DNA from: Trametopsis cervina
Taxonomy: Eukaryota; Basidiomycota; Agaricomycetes; Polyporales; Irpicaceae
NCBI GenBank assembly: GCA_022385755.1
Contig: MU278402.1
Span: 4,949 to 31,839 of the forward strand
Reading direction: 5' to 3'
Length of the DNA: 26,891 nt
In this document: positions 1 through 10,365 of the stretch, one piece after another
How positions within the stretch are numbered: the first letter of the stretch is position 1
How the letters are laid out: each line of letters begins with the position of its first letter
Program-made: the position numbers and the translations under genes
Notes under the pieces: model-generated
Database searches by the model: none
Told to the model about the DNA's origin: nothing
The model's input: the letters and a program-made list of their open reading frames with translations, nothing else

Positions 1-343
1 TTATGAGACCTTCCAAAACTTGATATTTTGGTAGTGTTTTCCACTTTCTGAACTTGATAATATAGCTACGGCAAAACGGTTTATAGTGATGACATCAGAT
101 TACATGAGCACATGTTTTCCACATTAGGAAAGCTTTTTCACAGTCTTTAAATTGCCTTTAAAGTCTTAAACAAAATTCAGTAAAATCAGAAAAATCATGA
201 TAAATTTTAAACAGTCTCCAAAGTCCCTTATAAGTCATTTTAGTGCATATATAATGATTGACTGTTGTGTAATCCATAGTATTAATTGATTGAAGTGTTT
301 TCTCATTGTTTGGCCCTTCATACCAGCAAAAAAAGCAGAAAAG
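1..343. other. AT-rich gene-free left flank
   Basis: I see no coding signal on either strand. The stretch is markedly AT-rich compared with the neighbouring repeat-rich gene, with many short A/T runs and scattered stops in all frames. It begins where the minus-strand repeat-rich gene loses its expected continuation, so it may be inserted sequence that cut off that gene, or the terminal part of a mobile element. No terminal inverted repeat or target-site duplication could be recognised by eye. Confidence 0.5.
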
Positions 344-683
344 TTACTGCTTTAAAAACAGAAACAGTTGATTAGTATGTTGTATGTATTTTAAGCCATA
401 TAAAGGCTTCAGGAATCGTAACCTGCCGCTTGCCGGCCTGCTCACCAAGTCATATTTAGCTGTCTTATGCTGCTGAGAGCCTCGGGACATACTGGTGGGC
501 TTAGTTTGATGTTTCCTTTCTGTTTGTTGAGTTTGCTGGGAGTCAGACCAAGTAGGAGCCTATTACAAAGGTTAGCCTTGGAAGACAATACAATCACAGT
601 GTCCACATACCTCAGCTATGATCTTCCTCTGGCGTGCAGTCTCAGGGCGAGGAGCATGTGTGAGATCACCATCATTATCAGAT

Positions 684-1125
684 GAGTCCCGAACAGGTGC
701 TCGAGACTTCTCCTGGGTCCGAGAAGGTACTCGGGACTTCTCCTGGGTCCGAGAAGGTGCTCGAGACTTATCCTCAATCTGAGGTGCTCGAGACTTATCC
801 TGAGTCCGAGAAGGTACTCGGGACTTCTCCTCAGTCCGAGAGGATGCTCGAGACTTCTCCGGCCGAGAAGGCACTCGAGACTTGTCTTCACCTCGAGTAG
901 GTGCTCGAGGCTTGTCTTCACTCTGCGTAGGTACCCGAGCCTTGTCTTCACTCCGAGTAGGTACCCTTGCCTTATCTTCACCCCGAGCTGATGCTCGAGC
1001 CTTGTTCTCAGTTCGGGATGTCTGAGACTTCTTTCCAGCCTCGACTCGCGGCCGAGGCTTCTTCTCAGCCTCGATAGGTGGGTGGGACTTCTTCTTGGCC
1101 TTGAGAGGCGCATGAGACCTCTTCT
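684..1125 (-). repeat. 30-bp coding tandem repeat (basic 10-residue units)
   Basis: About 14 imperfect copies of a 27-30 bp unit encode SRVPSRTQEK, SRAPSRTQEK, ARVPTRSEDK and similar units on the minus strand. The end of the array near 690-840 is nearly identical from copy to copy, whereas the units near 1000-1125 are more diverged (PRPRVEAGKK, SHAPLKAKKK). That gradient suggests recent expansion at the C-terminal end. Units lie within exon 4 of the repeat-rich pseudogene and mostly keep frame. Confidence 0.85.
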
Positions 1126-1499
1126 CAGTCTTGACAGAGGCCCGAGAATCCTTCTGGAACATGTCAGTACATCTGCGGAATGGCAGCCTTGTGCGACAAA
1201 CCTTGCGCCCCGCAACTCCGTTTTCGAAAGCATCTTGTAGCTCGTCATCGCTGTCGTCACCTAGAATGACGGCGGGTTCGTCTAGATAATCCTCGCCATC
1301 CTCTTCGGGGTATTGGCTGTCTGCAGGCTGTCGGCTTCTCCAGATGGGAATCTGTGTAATATAATTCATTAGTATGAGCTCACAACAGATGTATTACCAC
1401 GAACCGTGCTTTGCAAACCACTAATACGGTTTGCGAGAGCCTCGTCTACGTCCTCGCGTTCAGTATCGCTTTGCTCGTGCAGGGAGGCAACACCGTCGT

Positions 1500-1905
1500 C
1501 GTCGTCGTCGTCATTGGGCCGATAGGTCGTGCGCTGAGTTTGAGGGAGCGGCTCGTCGTCGTCGTCATTGGGCCAATAGGTTGTGCGCTGTGTTTGAGGG
1601 AGCAGCTCGTCGTTGTCGTTGTCGTGCCAATAGGTCGTGCGCTGTGTTTGGGGGAGAGGTTCGTCATTGTCGTCGTCGTGCCAATATGTCATGCGCTGGG
1701 TTTGAGGGAGAGGTTCATCGTCGTCGCCGTCGCCATTGGGCCAGTCTGTTGTGCGCTAGGTTTGTGGGAGCGGGTCGTCGTCGTCGCCGTCGCCATGGGG
1801 CCAGTCCGTTGTGCGCTGGGTTTGTGGGAGCACGTCGTCGTCGTCGCCATCGCCATTGCGCCAGTCCGTTGTGCACTGGGTTTGTGGGAGCGGTTCGTCG
1901 TCATC
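1500..1905 (-). repeat. 60-bp coding tandem repeat (acidic 20-residue units), one copy with a stop
   Basis: Seven copies of a roughly 57-60 bp unit encode DEPLPQTQRTTDWPNGDGDD-type repeats on the minus strand. Each contains a run of GAC codons, seen as (gtc)n on the plus strand. Units fall into two subtypes, one with TDWPxGDGDD and one with TYWxxDNDD, grouped at opposite ends of the array. The third copy from the N-terminus has TAG in place of the CAG found in its sister units, which ends the reading frame. Confidence 0.88.
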
Positions 1906-2734
1906 CATGTCATCGAATAGCTCAGCAGAATCAAATGTTGTTGGAGGCGGCTGGGGTCTTGTAGCATGACTACCTTTCTTCGTCTTCTTTGCAGGTAGAG
2001 GCTGCGAACGAGCCTCATCGACCTGCATGTCGTCAACCATATTGGCAGTGGTGGAGCGGGTCGGGATGGGCTGTTTTCCCGCAGCAGCTTTCCCTATAGC
2101 CAAGCATCAGTAGGGTCGACATACAATGAGATCGCCGTACCTTTTTTTGCCTTCTTCGAGGCGCCTGGTGAAGGGCTACGTTCGCGAGTATGTTTCGTAC
2201 CCGCGCGAACTTTCTTGCTTGCATCAGCAAGCCATACGGCCTTTTCCTTCGCGTTAAGCATGGCCTGTCGCTGAGCTATAAACTCGATGTCAGTACCGGG
2301 CCATCTGTTAGAAGATTAAGGGAGGAACTCACGTCGCGCGAGAGCTCCCATGACTCCAGTGTCCTCCGCCTCCCGTTGCTCCTGTCGACTTCCAATGCGA
2401 GCGGCGGCAGCCTTCTGTTGTGGACCGGGCTGCGAGCCTGAGCTTGTAGCGCGAAGGCGGAGATTCCCTGACTGAATGCGGTTGGCCATGGATATGCTGA
2501 GTGCGGAGTAATGTGCGAGAAGTGAGAGCGAGGACGATGCGAGGCTCAGACAAAGAACTCACCGGATACACAAAGTTTCTTATATACGTTTGTCATCGCG
2601 CATATCTAAGATAGCGCGAAAGGGCCCGTGGCTGCGGCTGTAAGAAATGCGCGACACAAGAGTGGTCGCGCACAGATTGATCTGTATCAAAGAAATCAAA
2701 TGGTAAATAGGGTAGAATAGTTGAAATAATACCG

Positions 2735-3325
2735 TTAGTAGGCGCAAGCAGTCTTCGAGGATCGCTTAACCGTTGTTCGCCGATTCCGTCGCACATCCGC
2801 GCCGTGTGAGTTGAAGTTGCCGGGCCAGCCGTGTATACGATATCGAGTCGGTTGCGGACCAAGGGAGTCAGCAGAAGCACCGCGCATGCTGTATAGTCCG
2901 AGTGTGTGCCTGTTTCGAGTAGGCCGTGAGTGAATAGACGACTTCGAAGGTAAGGAAAATTGAACATACCCAGCAAGCGACCCCTCAACCGCAGCCACCC
3001 GGACCTTCAAACGAACTCCACGGATCTTGAATACGATGCGGCGTGGACGCGTTGCATTGATTTTCAGCGCGAGAAGTGCCCGCGATGGCGCCGTCTGTAA
3101 GGGTCGTCCGCGAGAGTCGTCCGCGAGTCGCGCGCGGCGCAGGTGTCGAGGCAGCAACTCTTGTGAAATATCGAAGCTGTGAGGTAAGAGAATGCAAGTA
3201 AGCATTGAGAATATGAAACATTCCGTGATTTGGTACTTACCTGTGTGGTGTGTCGTCGCCGTTGGACTTGAAGCGTCAACGCCGCGCAAGTCTTCCATTG
3301 GCGCGGGTACCGTGACATGTGTCAC
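2735..3325 (-). pseudogene. Minus-strand coding segment divergent from the Plavaka gene, possibly decayed
   Basis: The minus strand contains a coherent stretch with ARLADDSRGRPLQTAPSRAL, a basic PRRIVFKIRGVRLKVRV motif and, after a probable short intron, TRNRHTLGLYSMRGASADSL. A clear GT-AG intron (3240-3177) separates it from a short first exon. The ATGs at 3325 and 3318, however, splice into frames other than the one carrying these motifs, and the in-phase upstream frame has a stop and no ATG. The start is therefore either further upstream or broken. The segment lies only 75 bp from the start of the Plavaka transposase on the opposite strand, so the two could share a promoter. I do not recognise the protein. 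It may be an accessory gene of the element or an unrelated remnant. Confidence 0.35.
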
Positions 3326-3399
3326 AATAGTAACTCTAACGCGCGGTCAGCATTCTGCGCGATGACTTCGACAACACACTGACGACTCACTCTACAGTT
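3326..3399. promoter_or_regulatory. Possible short divergent promoter between minus-strand segment and Plavaka gene
   Basis: There are 74 bp between the upstream-most minus-strand ATG (3325) and the Plavaka ATG (3400). A pyrimidine-rich stretch just before the plus-strand ATG fits fungal start sites. No TATA box or known operator was recognised. If the minus-strand segment is dead, this is simply the 5' flank of the transposase gene. Confidence 0.25.
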
Positions 3400-6300
3400 A
3401 TGCCCCTCCCCTCGAACTTTACCTGTCCGGGCTGCAACACTCGCTTCCGGACTTCCCGCGGATTCCTGAGCCATATCCAGCAGTCTCAAGACGCGCGCTG
3501 CATAGCGATCCGACAAGAAATCCGCAATCCAAACAGCAGTGACGACGCAATGAGCCAGGATCCAGACGACAACAACGAGGGCCCGAGTGACGAGAATCCC
3601 GGCGACACACAGAACGACCTGGCCATATTTGAAGGAGATTTTTTCGGCAGTGACTACGGCGCGGAGGACTTTCCCGGGTTTGAAAGCCAGGGCGTGATGG
3701 ATATGGACGTCGACGACGACTTTGGAGTAGGAGTTGAGGACGATGGCGACGAGGGTGATTGGTCTGAGGATTATGACTAGTAAGTGTGAACCAAATCTCC
3801 GCACAATGATTCTTACCTGGTATTTACACAGTGGTCGACACTGGGAGGCTCCAGCGCCGCTACAGCAAGGTGGCACCTCTGACGAGCATGCCGAAGACGA
3901 CGACGAGCACGCCGAAGACGACGACGAGCATGCCGAAGAAGACGACGAAGAGCATATGACAACTGAAGGTGGCAGGCAGGCCCTTGAGCAGGCCCTACGG
4001 GAGCGTATATTTGTTGATCACTTCCCACTCCCCTCTGCGGGCCAGCCAATTGCTATGCACGGATCTGGCTCTTGCTATGATAGTATACAGTACAATTCAC
4101 AATTGCGAGGGACACCAAACAATCCGTATGGGCCGTTTAACTCAAAACTTGACTGGGAAATTGCGCGCTGGGCTAAGCTGCGATCACCAAGTTCAACAGC
4201 CATGACGGAACTGCTTCAAATTGAAGGGGTGCGTCTCTATAATCTGTGTATACACCTCTGTTTAGCTGATCCGCATGCAGCTGCATGATGCGTTGGGCCT
4301 TTCATACAAGAATATCCGAGAGCTGAATCATGTCATTGACACTGAGCTCCCAAACAGACGTCCTCGCTTCACGCGTGCCGAAATAGAGGTTGAAGGCGAG
4401 GCGTTTGATGTTTGGTACCGGGATGTACTTGACTGTGTCCGAGCTCTTTTCTCGGATGAGTCTTTTGCGCCCTTTCTTGTCTTTGCACCGGAGCGACACT
4501 ATGGTGATGAGGCTCGAACAAGCCGTCTATATCATGATGTTTACACAGGCAAGTGGTGGTGGACCACGCAGGTACGCTCACATCTCCCATAATTTAAATA
4601 TCAATATTAAAGCTTAGCCTTTGTTAGGAGAAGCTAGAACAAGAGAAGCCTGGTGCAACCATTGTACCAATTATCCTTACATCGGACAAGACTCAAGTCA
4701 CACTGTTTCGAGGCAAGGCGGCATATCCTGTATACTTGACTATCGGTAATATCCCGAAGGAGATTCGCCGCAAGCCATCACATCAAGCTCATGTCTTGTT
4801 GGCATATTTGCCTACCACCCGGCTAGAACACGTCACCAATAAAGCAGCACGGCGGCGCATGGTTACAAATGTCTTTCATACTGCTCTACGACACATTCTC
4901 CATCCTTTGAAAGACGCTGGACTTACGGGCGTACCTATGGCAAGTGGTGATGGCATTGTACGACGAACACATCCTATCGTTGCTGCACATGGCGGCGACT
5001 ATCTTGAGAATTTCCTGGTTGTTGGTTGCAAAATGGGAGAATGTCCTCGCTGTACAGTTTCAACTGGAAATCTTGGCAACTTCGATACAGACTACCCTCT
5101 ACGCAATATAGGAAAGGTTCTGGACGCGTTACGGAAATTCGACACTGCTCCTCTCGAATTTCCACAAGCATGCCATGAAGCTGGAATTAAGCAAATTCCT
5201 CATCCATACTGGGAAGACCTTCCATACTGCAATATTTTCATGGCTATCCCTCCCGACATCCTTCACCAGCTGTATCAAGGCTTGGTGAAGCACCTTATTT
5301 CATGGATTGTCTCTGCCTTTGACAAGGATGAAATTGATGCCAGATGCCGTCGCTTGCCACCAAACCATCATTTACGATATTTCTCAAAAGGAATAACTTC
5401 ATTAAATCGGCTTACTGGTCAAGAACACAGTGATATTGCAAGAATATTACTAGGTCTTATTATCGATATGCCACTTCCAGAAGGTCAATCACCAGTTCCT
5501 CTTGTCAAGGCTTCTCGTGCACTTTTGGACTTCCTATACTGTGCGCAATATCCAGTTCATTCCACAAGTACCCTCGACAATCTACACCACGCTCTTGAAC
5601 AGTTTCATAAATACAAACAAGTATTTGTGGAACTTGGTATTCGAAACGACTTCGAATTACCTAAGCTTCACTTTGCTAAGCATTATGTTGCTCTCATCAA
5701 GTCACTAGGAACACCTGATAATTTCAATACAGAATACACGGAACGACTTCACATCGATTACGCCAAAAACGCATATGCTGCCACTAATCACAAAGAGGAG
5801 TTCACGCAAATGACAATCTGGCTTGAACGCAAAGAGAAAATATTACGTCATGAAAAGCATATTCAATGGTGTCTTGCTGGACGTCCACAAATTATACCCA
5901 ATCAATCACTTTATCCTCTTCCCCCATCGTCACCTATTCAGATGACAAAATACCCTTCACAGAAAGCAGTTCCTCTTGCAAAACTTACTGAATCATATCA
6001 GGCTCCATTTTTTGAAGATGCTTTGGCACGATACATTACTCGACACTGCAATCCTGCCTTTACATCTGCACAAGTTGAAGCACGCGCCGCTGATTTGGAC
6101 CTCCCTTTGCGAAGTCTACCAGTGTATCACAAGGCACACTTTTGGCTAGGAGATAGGAATCATCATCGACTTATGTCCAATGAAGATGACGTGATACATG
6201 CAATACCTGAGCGGCAAAATAAACAAGGCAAAATTGTTCCTGCTCGATTTGACACAGCATTAGTCAATGGTGGCACTGGTGAATATTTAGGCATCAATGG

Positions 6301-6707
6301 TATATAATTTATTATATTATACATATATATAATCTAATCATTAATTTATAGGCTATTGCATCGCACAAGTCAAAGTCATATTTTCAATACCTCCACATCT
6401 TATTACTAGGCTTTTTCCTTCAGAAAAACCTCCACCTCGATATCTGGCCTATGTGGAATGGTTCACTTCATTTGATCACGAACCTTGTTCACACCATTTA
6501 TTATATCGCGTCAAACGCTTGCAAAATAATGGTCAACGACTTGCAAGTATTATTCCACTGCAAAATATCCGACGTAGTGTTCATTTATATCCATCATTTG
6601 GTACTGTTGTACCTCGAGAGTGGACAAGTAGTAATGTTTTGGATCAGTGTTCCTATTTTTTTGTAAACTCATTTTCTGATCGACAAGCTTATTATACTAT
6701 GATTTAG
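3400..6707 (+). CDS. Plavaka-family (CACTA superfamily) transposase, apparently intact
   Basis: Five exons (3400-3779, 3832-4228, 4281-4571, 4628-6299, 6352-6707) join in frame through GT-AG introns of 48-57 nt to give about 1031 residues. The protein should be nuclear and catalyse DNA cut-and-paste transposition. An N-terminal CPGC...H...C finger (C9, C12, H25, C34) is followed by an acidic low-complexity region (DEHAEDD repeats). Next are an element-typical NRRPRFTRAEIEVEGEAFD segment, GKWWWTTQ, and the RNase H-like core. Likely catalytic acids are D376 (LTSDKTQVT), D566 (PPDILHQLYQG) and E728 (TEYTERLHIDYAK). A CKMGECPRC cysteine cluster lies between the first two. The last exon encodes a C-terminal tail after WFTSFDHEPCSHH. 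Start 3400 places the finger at the N-terminus, as in relatives I recall. No stop or frameshift was seen, so the element may be recently active. Family assignment is from motif memory; the triad assignment is inferred. Confidence 0.9.
3881..3955 (+). repeat. 21-bp coding tandem repeat (acidic DEHAEDD)
   Basis: About three and a half copies of a 21-bp unit, gacgagcatgccgaagacga plus c, differ by single bases. They encode DEHAEDD, DEHAEDD, DEHAEED and a partial DEEH inside exon 2 of the Plavaka gene, between the zinc finger and the catalytic core. This forms an acidic linker and is likely length-variable among copies. Confidence 0.85.
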
Positions 6708-6945
6708 TAATAAAATAGGTCTATTATGTCATTATTTAGAAGTAATTTAGGCCTATTATTCTACTATATAGTGTCCATTAGTTTTTAAATAGTAAAACTC
6801 AAATTAGTTCCTCAATAGTACATATAGGTAAATATAGTCATAATAGTAGCACATTAGTTATAATAGTACTATTTTAGCACTATTTTAGGAAAGAGCAATT
6901 TTGCAGATGTCGTCCTCCCACATCTCCAACCGATCCAATTTCCTG
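6708..6945. other. AT-rich region between convergent genes
   Basis: The stretch holds no gene. It is very AT-rich, with repeated TAGTA, ACTATTTTAG and TATTA motifs, including a direct repeat of actattttag near 6870-6890. It lies between the 3' ends of the Plavaka gene and the convergent DUF6535 gene. It probably contains both polyadenylation regions and possibly the right end of the Plavaka element. A TAGTG, the expected right terminus of a CACTA-type element, occurs near 6766, but no matching left CACTA end was found. Confidence 0.4.
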
Positions 6946-9903
6946 CTAGTCGGCTTGACTCTCGAATGGAACGTCCGGATTATTCGCGACAGTTTCCGCC
7001 TCAGGCGGTACGTCTTCTGGAGGGTTCATGCCGAGGAGTAACGCGGCCTCAGGAAGTGTATCCTCTGAAGGACTGGCATGATGAAGCCCCCCCGCCTCCG
7101 AAATCAGTGCCGCTGTATCTTCCAGGGCTGCCCTGCCCTGTTCACTGTCCTGTTCGTCGGCCCCGCTAGGTGAATCATCGCACTCTGTACCATTGCCAGG
7201 ATCTCCATCTGCCTCGGCTTTCCGGGGTGCGTCCGGTTGTCCAGTGCCACCGACAGCCTCGGCTCTGTCACCAGATCCCTCGCCACGTTCCGTTGACGGA
7301 TTGTCTGCACCAGGTATACACAGATACAGCTCGATGTCCTTCGCAGCTGCCTCCCTCTCCTTGGGAGCCATTTCCTGAAGACATCTCACTCTCCAGTATC
7401 GCATAGGGGGGACGGCGATGTCTGTGAGCATTAGATAAAACCCATTGGGGATGGGGGACTCTTGTGGCTTAAATGTCGCACGCCACGCCAGATACTTCTC
7501 GTCGTCATTGCGATCGCGGTCCTCGTATAGCGCATCCACACCAGAAAGCGCGAGGAAGCATAAGTCTATCCATTTAGCTTCACTTGTTCCATTTTCAAGC
7601 ACCCGGGAAGCCTGGACTAATGAAGTTAATGCGCCAAAGATCCTGCGCCAGCTTTCAGTCACGGCCGTGCTTTTGACATAATTCCTGACTCCATGCACGC
7701 TCCATGCGAGGCTTCTGCAAGCCTGCAGGACGGATGGTGTTGTGAGCTGACCCGGACATGTGGTTGCAATGGTCTCAAGGGCGGTCGTGAAGCGGGAAAG
7801 AGCTGGTAAATTAGACAGATCAGAAGACACATGATCACAGTGTAAGCTATCTACACACCGTCGATGTCCCTAGCAAAATCGTTATCGTTCACGTACACCG
7901 AGAATGAATCCGGGTAAGACCTGATGAGTAATGCGAGGTACTTCATGGCCACAGCCTCCGACCTTGATGATAAAGTTATGCGCCTAATAGCTGCGATACT
8001 GTCTGTGAATTCGAAGGGGCGAACCGCAATGAGCTTCATGATGAGTGAAAGAGCATCATGCTGAGCGTCCGACCCCTCGCCATCCTGAGCAGCAACGTCG
8101 TCACACAGCAGGTCGATGAGGAAACTAACAGTGTCGCGGAGTGACTCCGCATGCAACACTTCCCGCCACGATGCGTCGCTATCATCGGACTCGAACGAGT
8201 CTGCGAGCCCAAGCTTTCGGAAGGAGGGCTCAATAACAGATTTGATCCGAGGGAGAGACTGAGTCAGGTCCAACTTCGACATCTGGCACCGTTGGCGCGT
8301 GAGACGTAGAAGGAGTTTCGGTCCTACGGCGGACGGCATGGAAACGGCAACTTGAGCGAATACATCGGGTGCTTTGTTAAGAGGTTCCCAGGGTGGAGGA
8401 TGTGCTTTCTCAAACCTGTCTTGTGTCCAAAGAGACAGGTAGAGAGCTGCGGTCCAGGAAGCTACTGGCCCTGTTTCAGAGTCCGCGTCAGAGGGAATGA
8501 GGATGTCGTTGATCCAAAGGTGCTGTCGTAGAATGGAATAAATCGATTCCAGCGCGCGAGTTGTTGCCATGCTGCAGTCGATGGTCTGCGGTTCACTCGA
8601 GAACTCCCCCTCCCACTGGACACGATTTTGCAGAATATTCAGCACGAACCCGATGATGTCTTTTGGCAGCAGCGTGGCATGCTGGAGCGCGTCGACCATT
8701 GCTGTCCCAACGATTTCGTTGTTTCCCTGCAGTTCATCGGCAGCCACCATGATGTCAAGATCGCCGGCTTCATGTTTCGCGGCCGTAACTTCGTCATACG
8801 GGTTAGTCGGTGCATCAAGACGCTTGACTTGGCCTTTTGCCCAGAAGCATATTATTTCCGCCATCCGCCCACGGAGCGACGAATCCCAATAAATACTGAT
8901 GGCACAGGTGGTAACACCTCCCAGAAGTGCCTTCCATTGAATGCGCGCATTGCGACGTACTGTGACGACAAGCGAATCAAGCGCAGGTGTCTTATACGGG
9001 CAATGGGCTGAGAACAGAGGGGACACCGTCACAAAGAAGAATATAAATCCCCAGCCTGCGACAAGAGGCAGTGTCGTATTCCTTACGCTTGAGTGAAGTT
9101 CCGCAGTGTAGAAGCACAGCCCAATAAAGAACAGCCCGAGTGCAAGCTGGAGGAGAAGGGGAAGGCATGCAGCAATCGTCAGCACCTTCCATGTCTCTAA
9201 GCCAGCTCGGCGGAAGTGACGTATGCGAAGGCGGCCTTGGGGGGAAGACGTCACGAACTTCATGTACTCGCGAAGCCATTGCTTCACAAGGATTCCGAAC
9301 GAAGCAGTGGCAAGGCTGATGACGAGACTTCCGGCCCAAAGGTCATTGATACGAATGACGTTAACTGAGGGCTCGAATGAGGGGGACGAGGCTGATACAG
9401 GGGACGTGCTGATGATGAAATCGCCTTGAATAGTGTAATTTGCATTCTGTGCTGACATCTGCCTCAGAGTTAACAATGTGGCTCCTGGTACGTCTTCTTG
9501 AAGTAGTGCAACAGCAATGGAGAGGAACGCGGAAAGGACAGCAGAGAATAGACCGATCTCGAAGTGTGTCAACATGGGATCATAAGCAAGCAGCACGTCG
9601 ACGTACAAAAACGAGGAGAGTGTCGATGTCGTTCTTGATACCTTCAATTTTATCCCTGTCGAAGTCGTCTACAGCTCTCTGAATGACAGCCCAGCCTATG
9701 GGTGTGTCGCGAGTGAGGACGTGAGCCGGATTTGTTTGCGTGCCAAGGGGTTCATCCTTTGTGTCCCTGGGAGCGGCCGAAGATGGGCGGGAGGTTCGTT
9801 TGGCATCCTCTATATCATGGGAAGCAGCTGGAGGTGACTGAAAGCTGCGTTTAGCTCGAGACAGCCTGCGCCCCAACCGACGCCCTAGTCGTCTTGGAGC
9901 CAT
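6946..9903 (-). CDS. DUF6535-domain multi-pass membrane protein, paralogue 1
   Basis: Exons 9903-9607, 9557-7859 and 7802-6946 join in frame (introns 49 and 56 nt) to give about 950 residues. A basic, Ser/Arg-rich N-terminus leads to GWAVIQRAVDDFDRDKIEGI and LLVFIGLFSAVLSAFL. There are four predicted TM segments near residues 100-118, 171-190, 223-248 and 260-281. The hallmark NDLWAGSLVISLATASFGIL-VKQWLREY follows TM1, as I recall for DUF6535 (a fungal domain of unknown function). After TM4 come about 540 mostly helical residues and then an acidic, Gly/Pro-rich tail ending ESQAD. The first intron falls exactly between LLVF and IGLF. Function is unknown; the role may be a membrane-anchored cytosolic scaffold, which is speculation. 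The gene is convergent with the Plavaka gene. Its closest relative in the window is the gene at 17954-21220. Confidence 0.85.
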
Positions 9904-10365
9904 CTAGGTGGTGGCGTGGGAAATGTGCCAAACGGGGCAATGAGATAGCGAAGGGCCTAATGAGGTTATCACGGACAGGGCAGGGCCGATATAGATAGGA
10001 CACTACACAGTCTAGCCTACGCAGACTGTCGCGAAGAGAGAGGTGGTATGTGGGGGAAGGGAGAGGAGTCCTCGCACTGTCGTAGCGATGCTATCATCTC
10101 TTCAACAGGGTGCCCGCTACTGGATCCTCGGAACATGTGCCTACAGCGTGCTCTCGATGAACAGCCTCCGATCCCGGAGAGCTTCGGAGGTTCAATCTTG
10201 ACAGCCAGCGTGTTGTTCTATGTCATTCAAGCGACTCTTCCCGTCTGCACCAGCGCCCACCTGCAGAGCGACATTATACCTGTGTCGACAGTTGTAGCAT
10301 CGCGGTCAGGGAACGAATGCCGACACTCAATGCAATGTAGGAGTATGAGATGCTGCTGTGCATAC
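9904..10365 (-). other. 5' flank of DUF6535 paralogue 1, duplicated upstream of paralogue 2
   Basis: I see no open gene here. On the minus strand several blocks match, in the same order, the flank of the second DUF6535 gene (about 21290-21720). They include a shared TCGACACAGG, the 16-mer ATGTCGCTCTGCAGGT, AACACGCYGGC and a C-rich CCCCCACAYRCCACTC stretch. Spacing to the ATG is similar (about 360 versus 310 bp for the 16-mer). This region probably holds the promoter and part of an older upstream exon that ended in CAG|GTGRGC. Confidence 0.55.

Larger units (their letters stand above)
344..2489 (-). pseudogene. Repeat-rich nuclear-type protein gene, nonsense-interrupted and 3'-truncated (DUF6532-like N-terminal architecture?)
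   Basis: The model starts at ATG 2489 (MANRIQSGNLRLRATSS). Exons are about 2489-2333, 2275-2141, 2093-1405, 1351-611 and 559-344, and every junction is GT-AG and keeps frame. The protein would be polar and charged. A Gln/Ala-rich start leads to the motif QRQAMLNAKEKAVWLADAS, then a basic SPSPGASKKAKK segment, then about seven 20-residue acidic repeats containing LPQTQRTT. A second array of about 10-residue units (SRVPSRTQEK) follows. In the third acidic repeat the Gln codon that reads CAG in the other units is TAG (positions 1758-1756), which is an in-frame stop; the frame stays open on both sides. After KYDLV, near 450, the sequence becomes non-descript and AT-rich. The N-terminal motif resembles agaricomycete proteins that I remember as ending in a DUF6532 domain; no such domain is visible here. 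Function is unknown. It could be expressed as a truncated protein. Confidence 0.6.

Noticed and set aside
1500..1905. CRISPR-like array
   Set aside because: Units are contiguous coding repeats without unique spacers, in a fungal genome.
1411..1964. Long plus-strand frames rich in Val or Arg over the 60-bp repeat
   Set aside because: They are antisense readings of the acidic (gac)n repeats; the minus-strand frame splices cleanly into flanking exons and the plus-strand frames do not.
10190..10210. Second tRNA B-box-like motif (ggttcaatc)
   Set aside because: No A box or acceptor stem partner was visible.
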